From Clostridia bacterium (GTDB taxonomy: Bacteria > Bacillota > Clostridia > UMGS1883): a stretch of DNA of 55,931 nt. Shown piece by piece: positions 16,467 through 26,025 of the stretch. Location: the NCBI GenBank assembly GCA_017440585.1, contig JAFSGW010000049.1, positions 1 to 55,931 of the forward strand, written 5' to 3'. Every line of letters starts with the position of its first letter. Position 1 is the stretch's first letter. Both the position numbers and the translations under genes were made by a program. Under the pieces are notes generated by a model that saw only the letters and a list, made by a program, of their open reading frames with translations, did no database searches and was not told where the DNA came from.

Positions 16467-17315
16467 TTATCCTTTCAGTCTTTCATATATGGCATCTGCT
16501 GCCGCCTCCGGTGTTAAAAGGGTTTTGTCAAAGCTGTGTCCCATTTCATTAAGCCTTATAAGAAGCCTTGTAACCTGAGGCACATCAAGCCCTGCCGCTT
16601 CAAGCTCACCGCTTCTTTCAAAAACCTCTTTCACACTGCCCTGCATTAAAACACTGCCCTCATTCAAAACAAGCACCTTGTCTGCATAAAGGGCAACATC
16701 GTCCATGCTGTGGCTCACGAAAACTATGCTTTCGCAAAGTTTCCCCTTTATGTCCCCAAGCATTTTAAAAAGCATATCACGCCCTACGGGGTCAAGCCCT
16801 GCAGTAGGCTCGTCAAGCACCAATATTTCAGGTCTCATTGCAATTATGCCTGCAATGGCAACCCTTCTTTTTTCACCGCCCGAGAGCTCAAAGGGAGAAA
16901 GAGTGGCATACTCCTCTCCAAGCCCGACAAGCTCCATTGCCTCTTTTGCACGCTTTATGCACTCTTCCTCATCCAAGCCTAAATTGGAAGGTCCGAAGCA
17001 AATGTCCTTTAACACCGTCTCCTCAAAAAGCTGATGCTCAGGGTACTGAAATACAAGCCCAACCTTACCCTTAATTTTGCTCATAGGGTTTTTAAGCTTT
17101 GAAACATCCTCGCCGTGGAGCAGAACTTCTCCACCCGAAGGTTTTATAAGTCCGCTCATTATTTCCGTCAGGGTGGACTTACCCGAGCCCGTATGGCCTA
17201 TAATGCCCCATACCTCGCCCTTTTCCACCTTAAAGGAAACATTGTTGAGTGCCCGTCTTTCATGGGGAGCTTTATTTTCATATGTGTAGCTAACATCAAT
17301 TAATTCAATCAACAT
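16467..17315 (-). CDS. ecfA2: ECF transporter ATPase EcfA2
   Basis: One of two ABC ATPases powering the ECF module. From ATG at 17315 (GAGGGAGAG upstream) it is 282 aa. Walker [10 protein letters not shown] lies at residues 40-48, the Q-loop in [13 protein letters not shown], the signature LSGGEKRR, and Walker B with catalytic Glu in [13 protein letters not shown], followed by the H-loop SHSMDD. A longer start exists, but this one matches the family and overlaps the ecfA1 stop by 7 nt. Confidence 0.95.
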   Translation of the reverse strand: MLIELIDVSYTYENKAPHERRALNNVSFKVEKGEVWGIIGHTGSGKSTLTEIMSGLIKPSGGEVLLHGEDVSKLKNPMSKIKGKVGLVFQYPEHQLFEETVLKDICFGPSNLGLDEEECIKRAKEAMELVGLGEEYATLSPFELSGGEKRRVAIAGIIAMRPEILVLDEPTAGLDPVGRDMLFKMLGDIKGKLCESIVFVSHSMDDVALYADKVLVLNEGSVLMQGSVKEVFERSGELEAAGLDVPQVTRLLIRLNEMGHSFDKTLLTPEAAADAIYERLKG

Positions 17316-18154
17316 TCTCTCTCCCTCAGAAGTGTATCCAGTGCCTCGGCACATTCCTTTGTGCGGAGCATTTCACCCCTTATATCAATTCCTTTTTTTA
17401 TAAGAAGATTGCAAAGCTTTGTAACAGCGGGCACATCAAGCCCCAAACGGGTTATTTCTTCAACAGATGAAAAAACCTTGCCCGGCTTGTCATCCATAAC
17501 AATTTTTCCCTTATCCATCACAATAACTCTCTCGCTTTTCGCCGCTTCCTCCATAAAATGAGTAATAAGCACAATTGTTATGCCCATTTCGCCATTAAGC
17601 TTCTTTATTGTTTCCATTACTTCTTTTCTGCCCTTAGGGTCAAGCATTGCGGTAGGCTCGTCAAAAATTATGCACTCAGGCTTCATTGCAATAACCCCTG
17701 CAATGGCAACTCTCTGCTTCTGTCCGCCGGACAAAAGGTGAGGCTCTTTGTGTCTGTACTCGTACATGCCCACGCTCTTTAATGCCTCATTTACCCTTTT
17801 GTGCATTTCTTCATAGGGCACACCCAAATTTTCCAACCCGAAGGCAACATCCTCTTCTACGGTTGTTGCAACAATCTGGTTGTCCGGGTTCTGAAAAACC
17901 ATGCCCACACTGCGCCTTATTTCAAAAAGGTTTTTCTCTTCATCCGTAGGCATTCCATTTGCATAAACCCGCCCCTTTTGCGGCACAAGAACACCGTTAA
18001 AATGCTTGGCAAGGGTAGACTTCCCCGACCCGTTTCTGCCCAATACGGCAACAAAACTGCCCTTTTCAATCTGAAGGGATACATCATCAAGTATTATTCT
18101 GTTTTCGCCTTCTTCACTTTCGTAGCAGAAAGTAACATTTTCACACTTTAACAT
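17309..18154 (-). CDS. ecfA1: ECF transporter ATPase EcfA1
   Basis: Partner of EcfA2. The 281-aa protein shows Walker [10 protein letters not shown] (39-47), Q-loop [21 protein letters not shown], signature [10 protein letters not shown], Walker [14 protein letters not shown] and H-loop THFMEE. EcfA1 versus EcfA2 is assigned by gene order and the [16 protein letters not shown] signature typical of EcfA1. It follows the methyltransferase gene by 18 nt and overlaps ecfA2, so these genes are probably one transcript. Confidence 0.94.
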   Translation of the reverse strand: MLKCENVTFCYESEEGENRIILDDVSLQIEKGSFVAVLGRNGSGKSTLAKHFNGVLVPQKGRVYANGMPTDEEKNLFEIRRSVGMVFQNPDNQIVATTVEEDVAFGLENLGVPYEEMHKRVNEALKSVGMYEYRHKEPHLLSGGQKQRVAIAGVIAMKPECIIFDEPTAMLDPKGRKEVMETIKKLNGEMGITIVLITHFMEEAAKSERVIVMDKGKIVMDDKPGKVFSSVEEITRLGLDVPAVTKLCNLLIKKGIDIRGEMLRTKECAEALDTLLREREC

Positions 18155-18172
18155 AGCTTATTCCTTGTTCAT

Positions 18173-19027
18173 TCAATCTTTTTTCTCCCAGCGTGCCGTT
18201 GCACCGCAGGGCAGATAAATTCCGCTTGATACGGGGAGCCCTATCTCATCTGCAGTCACCCTGCCCTCAGGCAGGCAAAGGGAAAGAATGTTTTTCATAA
18301 CCGCAGGCTGAAGCCCCGTTGTGTATGAGTTTATGAGGAAAAATATGGGGTCATCCGACAAAAGGAGAGCACATTTTTCAACAAATTCCCACAGGCTTTC
18401 CTCTAACTTCCACACCTCGCCACCGGGGCCACGTCCGTAAGAGGGCGGATCCATAATAATAGCATCGTACTTTTTGCCCCGTCTTATTTCTCTTTCAACA
18501 AACTTTAAGCAGTCGTCCACAATGTATCGTATATAGTTATTCTCCAGTCCGCTTGACTGTGCATTTTCCTTTGCCCATGCAACCATGCCCTTTGAGGCAT
18601 CCACATGGCACACGTTTGCACCTGCCGCAGAGCAGGCTACCGTTGCACCGCCCGTGTAGGCAAAAAGGTTTAAAACGTTTGCCCCGGGTCTTTCTTTGAG
18701 CTTTTGGGCCATCCAGTCCCAGTTAACTGCCTGCTCGGGGAAAAGCCCCGTATGCTTGAAGCCCATTGTCTTTATATTGAAGGTAAGGTGCTTATAGCTT
18801 ATTGTCCATCTGTCGGGAGTATTTTTTACATAATCCCAACTGCCGCCGCCTGTGGAGGAACGGCTGTAGATAGCATTTGCACTCTTCCACGCCTTTTCAT
18901 TGCATTTTTTCTTCCATATAACCTGAGGGTCGGGACGGGAAAGTATAACATTCCCCCATCTTTCAAGCTTCATTCCGTCACATGTATCTATACATTCATA
19001 ATCTTTCCAGTCTTCAGTTGCCCACAT
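18173..19027 (-). CDS. Class I SAM-dependent methyltransferase, RlmI/RlmK type
   Basis: The 284-aa protein has the SAM-binding motif VLNLFAYTGGATVACSAAGA, the acidic loop HVDASKGMVAWAKEN and the catalytic-type motif MDPPSYGRG, which match the RlmI/RlmK 23S rRNA cytosine methyltransferase branch, though the N-terminal PUA domain is missing. Target is likely a large rRNA or other RNA, unproven. The ATG has AGGAGG upstream and a good promoter lies at 19065-19093. First gene of the ecf-truA-CARF block. Confidence 0.85.
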   Translation of the reverse strand: MWATEDWKDYECIDTCDGMKLERWGNVILSRPDPQVIWKKKCNEKAWKSANAIYSRSSTGGGSWDYVKNTPDRWTISYKHLTFNIKTMGFKHTGLFPEQAVNWDWMAQKLKERPGANVLNLFAYTGGATVACSAAGANVCHVDASKGMVAWAKENAQSSGLENNYIRYIVDDCLKFVEREIRRGKKYDAIIMDPPSYGRGPGGEVWKLEESLWEFVEKCALLLSDDPIFFLINSYTTGLQPAVMKNILSLCLPEGRVTADEIGLPVSSGIYLPCGATARWEKKD

Positions 19028-19064
19028 AACAAGTCCTCCTCATTGTGCACATTATATCTATTCT

Positions 19065-19093
19065 ATTGTACATTAAAAGATAGCTTTCGTCAA
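19065..19093 (-). promoter_or_regulatory. Promoter of the methyltransferase-ecf-truA block
   Basis: TTGACG (19088-19093), 17-bp spacer, TACAAT (19065-19070) on the minus strand, 38 nt ahead of the start codon. Confidence 0.8.
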
Positions 19094-19104
19094 CCTAAAG
19101 TGTC

Positions 19105-19133
19105 TTTACAAATCGAAAACCTTGTTATATAAT
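19105..19133 (+). promoter_or_regulatory. Promoter of the ThrE-type exporter pair
   Basis: TTTACA (19105-19110), 17-bp spacer, TATAAT (19128-19133). Divergent from the methyltransferase promoter with the two -35 boxes about 11 bp apart. Confidence 0.78.
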
Positions 19134-19170
19134 CAAAATATATTATCAACCTTCACGGAGCTGAAATTTT

Positions 19171-19944
19171 ATGAGAACCAATAAGGATACGGAAAACCTT
19201 TTAACCGTCATAATGAACCTTGGCAAGGAAATGCTCATGTGCGGTGCCGAGGTAAATCGTGTTGAAGACACAATCTCCCGTCTTTGCACGGCCTACGGGC
19301 TTGAAAACGCTGAAATTTTTTCAATCACAAGCCTTATTATTGTAACCGTTAAGGACGATGAATACCGAAGCCACGTACAGTCAAGGCGTGTGGCAGGCTA
19401 TGTTTTCAACTTTTATCGTCTTGAGGAGTTAAACGCCCTCTCCCGCACAGTCTGTCAGTCAACCCCCTCCGCGGAGGACTTTCAGGTTATGCTTGATGAA
19501 ATAATAAAGCACAGCCATTTTTCAAAGCTCTTGCGTATGATAGGCTTCATCTTAACATCCGGTGGCTTCTGCCTGCTCTTCAAGGGGTCCTTTACCGATG
19601 CCTTGTGTGCAGGTCTGATTGCAGTTGTAATTTTCCTCATTGAACGCCTTTTCACACGCTTTGCCATCAACGGCATGTTCTACAACTTTGTATCCTCCCT
19701 TTTTGCAGGGGTTTCGGCATACTATTTTGCAAACCTTAACATAGGGGCACATCTTGACAAAATCATGATAGGCAACATAATGCTCCTCATTCCGGGGCTT
19801 ATGCTCACAAATGCAATAAAAGACATGATGAACGGCGACACAATGGCAGGCTTCCTCCGCTTCTGCGAGGCTCTGCTTACAGCACTTGCCATTGCACTGG
19901 GCTTCTGGCTTGCAATGATTGTTACGGGGGTTTTGACATGGTAG
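19171..19944 (+). CDS. Threonine/serine exporter family, large subunit (YjjP/ThrE-N type)
   Basis: The 257-aa protein starts with a cytoplasmic domain holding LGKEMLMCGAEVNRVEDTISRLC, the hallmark of the ThrE N-terminal (DUF1212) family, followed by about five hydrophobic helices from residue 115 on (including GNIMLLIPGLMLTNAIKDM). In many Firmicutes ThrE is split into two proteins, as here: the next gene overlaps by 7 nt and supplies the smaller half. Amino-acid export is known for some members only; substrate here is inferred. Confidence 0.88.
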   Translation: MRTNKDTENLLTVIMNLGKEMLMCGAEVNRVEDTISRLCTAYGLENAEIFSITSLIIVTVKDDEYRSHVQSRRVAGYVFNFYRLEELNALSRTVCQSTPSAEDFQVMLDEIIKHSHFSKLLRMIGFILTSGGFCLLFKGSFTDALCAGLIAVVIFLIERLFTRFAINGMFYNFVSSLFAGVSAYYFANLNIGAHLDKIMIGNIMLLIPGLMLTNAIKDMMNGDTMAGFLRFCEALLTALAIALGFWLAMIVTGVLTW

Positions 19945-20387
19945 AAAATATTATCCTTGTTCTTGCCGCAGTTATAGGCACGGTGGGCTTCTCCTTCATG
20001 CTTCGTTTAAGGAAGGAGCGTCTTCCCATAATCGCAATTTCCACGGCACTTTGCTACAGCATATATCTTCTTTGCATTCATTTTGAGGCATCTGACCTTA
20101 TGGCAAACTTCGTTGCTGCACTTTTCGCCGCCTTCGCAGCGGAATTTCTTGCAAAGTTTATAAAGGCGCCGGTTACGGTGTTCCTCATCCCCACAATTCT
20201 GCCCCTTGTGCCCGGTTCAAGCCTTTACTACACAATCGAGGCTTTCTTTCAGGGGGACTTAAAAAATGCACTTTTATATTTTTCAGCCTTAGGCAGAACA
20301 ATAGGTGCAATACTCCTTGCAATCGTTATTGTAAACACAATTATGAAATGTATAAGAAATTATCAGAACGCAAAAAATCACCGCTGA
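19938..20387 (+). CDS. Threonine/serine exporter family, small subunit (YjjB/DUF3815 type)
   Basis: The 149-aa protein is four or five transmembrane helices long and includes the loop VFLIPTILPLVPGSSLYYTI typical of the ThrE C-terminal family. It overlaps the large subunit gene by 7 nt, so the two halves are made together. The stop codon itself lies in the loop of the following terminator. Confidence 0.87.
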   Translation: MVENIILVLAAVIGTVGFSFMLRLRKERLPIIAISTALCYSIYLLCIHFEASDLMANFVAALFAAFAAEFLAKFIKAPVTVFLIPTILPLVPGSSLYYTIEAFFQGDLKNALLYFSALGRTIGAILLAIVIVNTIMKCIRNYQNAKNHR

Positions 20388-20398
20388 GCGGTGATTTT
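20374..20398 (+). terminator. Terminator with the stop codon in its loop
   Basis: Stem AAAATCACCGC / GCGGTGATTTT with the TGA stop of the exporter gene as the 3-nt loop, followed by TATTTTA. A fragment of the GGGACTGTCCC-type repeat (GTGACTGTCCCCAATGGTTT) follows at 20418-20438 in this convergent junction. Confidence 0.85.
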
Positions 20399-20443
20399 TA
20401 TTTTATCGGAAACATCGGTGACTGTCCCCAATGGTTTACCTTT

Positions 20444-21223
20444 TTAAGATACCATTTCCAATCTTAATTTATCTGCAATCATTGCAATAAACTCGCTGTT
20501 TGTGGGCTTGCCCTTATCGTTGTTGACCGTGTAGCCGAAAAGGGAATACAATTCCTCCTCACTGCCTCTCACACATGCCACCTCAATAGCATGGCGTATT
20601 GCCCTTTCAACCCGTGAGGGCGAGGTGTTGTGCTTTTCCGCCACCTTGGGGTAGAGCTGCTTTGTAACTGCATTAATAAGCTCCGTATCGTTAATACTCA
20701 TGATAATGGCATCTCTCAGATACTGATATCCCTTTATATTTGCAGGTACGCCCACTGCATGAATTGTATTCGTAACGGAAATTTCCAGTGTTCTTTCCGA
20801 GGGCACCGCCTTTGAATATTTTATACGCTCTCCTCTTCCCGTAAGCGGTCTTTTGCACAAAAGCTTTATTCTTTCACAAAGCAGTGCTTCTTCAAAGGGC
20901 TTTATCATAAAATAATCTGCACCCATTTCAAGGCAGGTTGCACATATCATATCGTTTACGTTTTCCATCATCATGATAACTACAGGCTTTTTCCCTTTAA
21001 TCTCGCCAAGCCTCTGCAACACGCCTATTCCGTCAGTTTTAGGCATAATTACATCCAGCAAAAGCACATCTGCTCCCTTATCCACAGCCTCCTTCACTGC
21101 ATTTTCTCCATCCTCAAGCATGGAAACAATCTTAATATCACTGTCTTTCTCCAGGCATTCGGCTATGCTTTCTCTCACATCTTTGTTGTCATCACAAACT
21201 ACTACTTTAATTATGCTTTCCAT
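20444..21223 (-). CDS. spo0A: Sporulation master regulator Spo0A
   Basis: Spo0A is the response regulator that starts sporulation once phosphorylated. The 259-aa protein has a receiver domain with acidic pocket D11/D12, phosphoacceptor D57 in [12 protein letters not shown] and lysine in MIKPF, and a C-terminal DNA-binding domain with [16 protein letters not shown] and the end segment [18 protein letters not shown]. Start ATG has an AGGAGG-type site (the complement TCCTCC is at 21234). SpoIVB, the usual next-door neighbour in clostridia, is 5.7 kb away. No 0A box is clear upstream. Confidence 0.98.
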   Translation of the reverse strand: MESIIKVVVCDDNKDVRESIAECLEKDSDIKIVSMLEDGENAVKEAVDKGADVLLLDVIMPKTDGIGVLQRLGEIKGKKPVVIMMMENVNDMICATCLEMGADYFMIKPFEEALLCERIKLLCKRPLTGRGERIKYSKAVPSERTLEISVTNTIHAVGVPANIKGYQYLRDAIIMSINDTELINAVTKQLYPKVAEKHNTSPSRVERAIRHAIEVACVRGSEEELYSLFGYTVNNDKGKPTNSEFIAMIADKLRLEMVS

Positions 21224-21368
21224 TATACTTCAATCCTCCTGTAAAAATTTGGTATTTTTCTTTGTGGGTATATATTACCATTTATTTACAGTTTTATCAA
21301 GCATTTATTTTAAAAAATTGGAAAATTTTTCCTTTCTTTTTCTACAAAGTCCTCTTTTACACAACAAA

Positions 21369-21393
21369 AAAAGTTCGCATCAAGCGAACTTTT
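21369..21393 (-). terminator. Terminator of the SNF symporter gene
   Basis: Stem AAAAGTTCGC / GCGAACTTTT with a 5-nt loop; T-rich on both sides. It ends the symporter transcript before spo0A. Confidence 0.88.
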
Positions 21394-21420
21394 TCTGTTT
21401 TATTTACTATTCCGACAATA

Positions 21421-22815
21421 TCAGAATATGCCTAAAGCCTTAAGCAAAAGAATTGTCATAACAACGGGTGCCACGAACTTGATAATTACAATATACAAGC
21501 CGCGTCTGCCAAATTTTTCACCGTTGAGCTGAACTTCATCAATAACCCACTTGGGCTTAACAATCCAGCCAATGAGAACACATGTCATAATTGTAATAAA
21601 AGGCATAATAACGCTGTTACTTACATAGTCTGCCACGTCAAGAATCTGACCGACAGTTCCGTTGGGAAGTGCCAATTCAAAGTAGAACACGTTGTAGCCA
21701 AGGCACACAACAAGAGCACCGATTGCCGCACAAGCCGCCACAAGAAGGCTCATCTGCTTACGTGACTTCTTGAAGTATTCCATACAGCTTGCCACAACTG
21801 TTTCCATAATGGAAACGGAGCTTGTAAGAGCCGCAAAAGCAACCATAACAAAGAAAAGTATAGCCACAATGTGACCTGCAAAGCCCATGTTTTCAAAAAC
21901 CTTGGGAAGTGTTACGAACATCAAGCCTGCACCCGCCTCTTCCGTCATTCTTTCGGGTCCGAAGAATACGCATACCGCAGGAACAATCATCATACCGGAA
22001 AGGATAGCAACCATCGTGTCAAAAAGCTGAATCTGAGTAACAGACTTATTGATGTTGACATCCTTTTTAACGTAGGAGCCGTAGGTAATCATAATACCCA
22101 TGGCAACACTTAAGGAGTAGAACATCTGATTCATTGCATCAAGCACAACATTAATGAACTTACCAAAGGTCATGCCCTCAAAGTTGGGCACAAAGTATAT
22201 TGCCGCACCCTCCAGGCCTGTTCTTGTAACACCGCTTGCATCTGTGTAGGAAAGTGTAAGCGAATAAATTGCAATACCTGCAATAAGAAGCAAAAGTGCA
22301 GGCATAACAATCTTGGAAAACTTTTCAATACCCTTTTCAACGCCGGCATACACAATCACAGCTGTTATCAGAAGGTAAATGAGCATAAATACAATGGGTG
22401 AAACGGGAGAGGAAATAAAGCTTCCGAAGTAACCGTCCTGAGCAACCGTTGCTCCGTTAAAGGTTACATACTCTGTAAAATACCTTAAAATCCAACCGCC
22501 TATAACAGTGTAATACATCATAATAATGGCAGGAACAACAAATGTAAGATGTCCTACCCACTTCCACTTTTTGCTTATTGCACCGTATGCATTACCTGCA
22601 TTCATGCCCGTTTTTCTGCCAATTGCAATATCTGTCATTAAAAGTGCAAAGCCAAAAAGCAAAACAAGTGCAATATAAACCAGAATAAACAAACCGCCAC
22701 CGTGCTTTGCAGCAAGGTTGGGGAATCTCCAGATGTTACCAAGACCTACCGCACTGCCTGCCGCCGCAAGCACAAAGCCGATAGAGCCGGTGAAACTGCT
22801 TTTTTTCTGTTCCAT
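21421..22815 (-). CDS. Sodium-dependent transporter of the neurotransmitter:sodium symporter family
   Basis: LeuT-fold symporter that probably imports an amino acid with Na+. From the ATG at 22815 (AAGGAGAAAG upstream) it is 464 aa. The first helix carries AAAGSAVGLGNIWRFPNLA with GGG soon after, the signature of the family, which binds Na+ and substrate. About 11-12 helices follow. A longer start exists upstream but lacks a ribosome site. Substrate is not predictable from the sequence. It separates spo0A from the MATE gene, with its own promoter. Confidence 0.94.
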   Translation of the reverse strand: MEQKKSSFTGSIGFVLAAAGSAVGLGNIWRFPNLAAKHGGGLFILVYIALVLLFGFALLMTDIAIGRKTGMNAGNAYGAISKKWKWVGHLTFVVPAIIMMYYTVIGGWILRYFTEYVTFNGATVAQDGYFGSFISSPVSPIVFMLIYLLITAVIVYAGVEKGIEKFSKIVMPALLLLIAGIAIYSLTLSYTDASGVTRTGLEGAAIYFVPNFEGMTFGKFINVVLDAMNQMFYSLSVAMGIMITYGSYVKKDVNINKSVTQIQLFDTMVAILSGMMIVPAVCVFFGPERMTEEAGAGLMFVTLPKVFENMGFAGHIVAILFFVMVAFAALTSSVSIMETVVASCMEYFKKSRKQMSLLVAACAAIGALVVCLGYNVFYFELALPNGTVGQILDVADYVSNSVIMPFITIMTCVLIGWIVKPKWVIDEVQLNGEKFGRRGLYIVIIKFVAPVVMTILLLKALGIF

Positions 22816-22852
22816 GTTCTTTCTCCTTACATAAATAAGACTACAGCATAGT

Positions 22853-22881
22853 ATTATAACATAATATTTTCCAAAAAGCAA
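22853..22881 (-). promoter_or_regulatory. Promoter of the SNF symporter
   Basis: TTGCTT (22876-22881), 17-bp spacer, TATAAT (22853-22858) on the minus strand. Confidence 0.72.
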
Positions 22882-22899
22882 CAAAAAACATCCTCTTTA

Positions 22900-22928
22900 T
22901 TGACTTATTTTCCAACTTGCAATATAAT
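22900..22928 (+). promoter_or_regulatory. Promoter of the MATE gene
   Basis: TTGACT (22900-22905), 17-bp spacer, TATAAT (22923-22928), 40 nt before the start codon. Confidence 0.82.
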
Positions 22929-22968
22929 TGATTTCATCAGTATTTATCGTTAAACCGAGGCTTTACAC

Positions 22969-24339
22969 ATGAAAGAAAAACAAAACCTTTACCATACCTT
23001 AAGCTTAATATTGTCCCTTGCTCTGCCAACCATGGCAGAACAGCTCATGCAGACTGCCGTGCAATATATCGACACGGCAATGGTGGGCACCTTAGGCACC
23101 TCTGCCACAGCGGCGGTAGGCTCAACGGTAACCGTAAACTGGCTTGTAAATTCCACCGTTTCCGCTTTGGGGGTGGGCTTTTTAACATTCATCGCCCGCT
23201 CGTTAGGTGCAAAGGATGAAAAAGGTGCACGCAGTATTACTGCCCAAGCGGTTTTCGTAACTTTTGTTGCAGGGTTGCTTTTAACCCTTATAACAGTAGC
23301 CTTAAGCCCCTTTATCCCTGCATGGATGCAGGTTGATGAAGCTATCTGCCATACCGCTTCTATATATTTCATGATAATTTATCTTCCCATGCTTCCCCGC
23401 AGTGCCACCATCATTTTCGGCACCCTCTTACGTGCCGCAGGCGACAGTAAAACCCCTATGAAGGTGGGCATGGCAGTAAATATCATAAACGTTCTTTTAA
23501 ACTTTTTCTTAATCTTCCCCACCCGCGAGTGGCACGGCTTTACAATCTACGGTGCCGATTTAGGCGTTATCGGTGCGGCAATTGCCAGCAGTATTTCCTT
23601 TGTGGCAGGAGGCATCTATATAACCTTCAGGCTTTTCACCCACAAAAAAATTTCGCCCCTCGGCGAAATTTTTCTCCCTGATATGAAAATTTTAAAGCCC
23701 TGCTTCTCGGTTGCAATTCCAAACATGATACAACGCTTCGGCACATCCCTTGGCTACGTTGCCTTTGCAGGTATGGTAAATTCCTTAGGTGAGGTGGCAA
23801 CCGCCGCCCACACCATAGCAAACACGGTGGAATCTGCCTTCTACATACCTGCCTACGGCATGCAGACAGCTGCGGCAACTCTTTCCGGCAACGCCTTAGG
23901 TGAAGGCAACAGCAAAAAAATGAAGGACATGGGCAGGGTTATCAATATTATTGAAGTAATCCTCATGTTGATTTCAGGCTCAATCCTCTTTGTGTTTGCA
24001 CCCCGTATGGTAATGCTCTTTTCAAAAGAAAATGAAGTAATCCTCCTTTGCACCACCGTTTTACGTATGGTTGCCCTCTCCGAGCCCTTCTACGGCGTTT
24101 CAATCATAATCGAAGGCATCCTTCAGGGCGTGGGCAAAACAAAAATCCCCCTTATATTCAACATAACGGGCATGTGGGGTGTAAGGATTGTGGGCACCTT
24201 TATCTGCACACAAATCTTCTCCCTCTCCCTTGTTTCTGCCTGGGCTTGTATGATAGCCCATAATATGCTCCTGTTTGTCCTTTTCACAATATACTTCAAA
24301 AAAGGCAGCTGGAATCCTCTTTCGGAAAGGAAAATATAA
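22969..24339 (+). CDS. MATE-family multidrug/metabolite efflux transporter
   Basis: The 456-aa protein shows the MATE layout of 12 helices in two halves, with ALPTMAEQLMQTAVQYIDTAMVG in the first half (the two halves of this motif flank the usual P...D pair) and the repeat equivalent SVAIPNMIQRFGTSLGY in the second. The exchange is probably H+ or Na+ driven; the substrate is unknown. The next gene starts one nucleotide after its stop, so the two are likely co-transcribed. Confidence 0.94.
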   Translation: MKEKQNLYHTLSLILSLALPTMAEQLMQTAVQYIDTAMVGTLGTSATAAVGSTVTVNWLVNSTVSALGVGFLTFIARSLGAKDEKGARSITAQAVFVTFVAGLLLTLITVALSPFIPAWMQVDEAICHTASIYFMIIYLPMLPRSATIIFGTLLRAAGDSKTPMKVGMAVNIINVLLNFFLIFPTREWHGFTIYGADLGVIGAAIASSISFVAGGIYITFRLFTHKKISPLGEIFLPDMKILKPCFSVAIPNMIQRFGTSLGYVAFAGMVNSLGEVATAAHTIANTVESAFYIPAYGMQTAAATLSGNALGEGNSKKMKDMGRVINIIEVILMLISGSILFVFAPRMVMLFSKENEVILLCTTVLRMVALSEPFYGVSIIIEGILQGVGKTKIPLIFNITGMWGVRIVGTFICTQIFSLSLVSAWACMIAHNMLLFVLFTIYFKKGSWNPLSERKI

Positions 24340-24340
24340 C

Positions 24341-26014
24341 ATGACAAAAAAATTCTTTGCATTACTAATTTCAATCATTCTTGTTTTTTCAGCACTGCCA
24401 TCCTTTGCCGAAACCTCCACGAAAAATGCGGACAGGCTCAACACCTTAGGTCTTTTCCGCGGCACCGACTCGGGCTATGCCCTGGAGGGCAGTGCAACCC
24501 GTATCCATGCACTTATTATGCTTATCCGCCTTCTTGGTGAGGAGGATGAAGCACTCGCCTACAAGGGCGAATGCCCCTTTACCGACATAACTGCAGACAC
24601 CTATAAGCTTTATGCAGGCTATGCCTACTCTAAGGGCTACACCTCAGGCACGGGCAACAACACCTTCACTCCCGACAGCACCGTCACCTTCCGTGACTAC
24701 ACAACCTTCCTGCTCCGTGCATTAGGCTACAGCGACAAGGCAGGCGATTTTACTTATAAGGAGTGCTTTTATCTTGCCGCCCTCATCGGGCTTATTGAGG
24801 AAAACTCCGCATATATCCTCTCAACTACGGAAAAACCCTTCTACCGTGCCGACATGGTAGACTTATCAGTATCAGCCCTCACAACAAACACAAAAAATTC
24901 CGATACCTCTCTTGCAACAGAGCTTCTTCAGAAGGGCGTATTCAGTAAAAATGCCGCCCAAAGTGCCAATATTCTTACTCCTCAGGAGAGCTATCACTAC
25001 ACAGAGCACGACTATTCCACTACCTTTACCCACCATGAGGAAACCTTCTCGCTTCCTTCAGGCAAGGTAACGGCAAATGTTATTTATGTAAACCTTAAAA
25101 ACCCCTCTGTTAAAGTAAAGGCGGCTATTGCAAATAACACCATAGGCACAACACTTCCCTTTTCCGACATTGTGGCAGGAAGCAATGCCAAAGTAATTGT
25201 AAACGCCAACTTCTTTGAGGCATATGCCTCAATTCCCTACCCCGTAGGTCACATTATGGCAGAGGGTCAGTTTTTATACGGTGTATCGGGCATGTATTCC
25301 TTCGGCTTCACCAAAAACAATGAAATAACCGTAGGCTCCCCCTCTCTTTTCTTCACCGTAACAGCCCCCTCCGCCTCCTGGTCCTGCTATGAGCTGAACT
25401 CACAAACCCAGACGGCGGACTATTCCGTTATCTACACCCCTGCCTTCGGCAAGACCTTTACAACAAAATGCCCTGCCATGACAGTAACTGTTGAAAACGG
25501 TGTAATAACAAATGTAAATAATGTGTCAACGGGTACAACGGTCTCCATTCCCCAAACGGGCTACGTTATGTTTTTAGGCACAAACTACACCAAAACCCAT
25601 TATTTTGCAACCCCCACCGTGGGCACACCCGTCACTATGGCACCCACCTTCTTTGTTGCCGATAAGGAGGGCTTCACCTTAGATGATGTAACAACCATCG
25701 TGTCGGGCGGTCCCCGTCTTGTTAAAAACGGTGCAATTTACAACACCCTCGAAGCCTTTTACAACGAAGCCCGCTTCACCACAATGGCAACCACCCGCAC
25801 AGCCATAGGTCGCGACAGTAAGGGTAACCTTTATATTATCTCAACCCCACGGGCAACCATCGGGCAGTTAAAGGAGCTCATGCTTCATTTAGGCTGCACT
25901 GATGCCATAAACCTTGACGGTGGTGCTTCCACAGCCCTTGCAATAGATGGCAGCATCCTCCGCTCCCCCGGCAGAAACCTTGCAACCACATTACAAATTT
26001 TTGTTGAAAACTAA
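24341..26014 (+). CDS. Secreted protein with SLH-like repeats and a NAGPA (DUF2233) domain
   Basis: From ATG at 24341 (GGAAAGG upstream) it is 557 aa. A signal peptide (ending SFAET) is followed by S-layer-homology-like segments (FTDITADTYKLYAGYAYSKG, then TFTPDSTVTFRDY), which anchor proteins to the cell wall. The C-terminal half matches phosphodiester glycosidases of the NAGPA family, with NANFFEAY and the late motif NLDGGASTALAIDG. These enzymes cleave GlcNAc-phosphodiester or related bonds in wall polymers. The ATG at 24275 lies inside the MATE gene and is not favoured. Gap to the next gene is 11 nt. Confidence 0.86.
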   Translation: MTKKFFALLISIILVFSALPSFAETSTKNADRLNTLGLFRGTDSGYALEGSATRIHALIMLIRLLGEEDEALAYKGECPFTDITADTYKLYAGYAYSKGYTSGTGNNTFTPDSTVTFRDYTTFLLRALGYSDKAGDFTYKECFYLAALIGLIEENSAYILSTTEKPFYRADMVDLSVSALTTNTKNSDTSLATELLQKGVFSKNAAQSANILTPQESYHYTEHDYSTTFTHHEETFSLPSGKVTANVIYVNLKNPSVKVKAAIANNTIGTTLPFSDIVAGSNAKVIVNANFFEAYASIPYPVGHIMAEGQFLYGVSGMYSFGFTKNNEITVGSPSLFFTVTAPSASWSCYELNSQTQTADYSVIYTPAFGKTFTTKCPAMTVTVENGVITNVNNVSTGTTVSIPQTGYVMFLGTNYTKTHYFATPTVGTPVTMAPTFFVADKEGFTLDDVTTIVSGGPRLVKNGAIYNTLEAFYNEARFTTMATTRTAIGRDSKGNLYIISTPRATIGQLKELMLHLGCTDAINLDGGASTALAIDGSILRSPGRNLATTLQIFVEN

Positions 26015-26025
26015 GGAGAAAAAAA

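Noticed and set aside
18173-19027. DNA methyltransferase linked to the CARF-nuclease
   Set aside because: The NLFAYTGG and DPPSYGRG motifs are those of RlmI-type RNA methyltransferases.
24275-24340. Longer start of the NAGPA protein
   Set aside because: It lies inside the MATE gene and would hide the clear signal peptide beginning at 24341.
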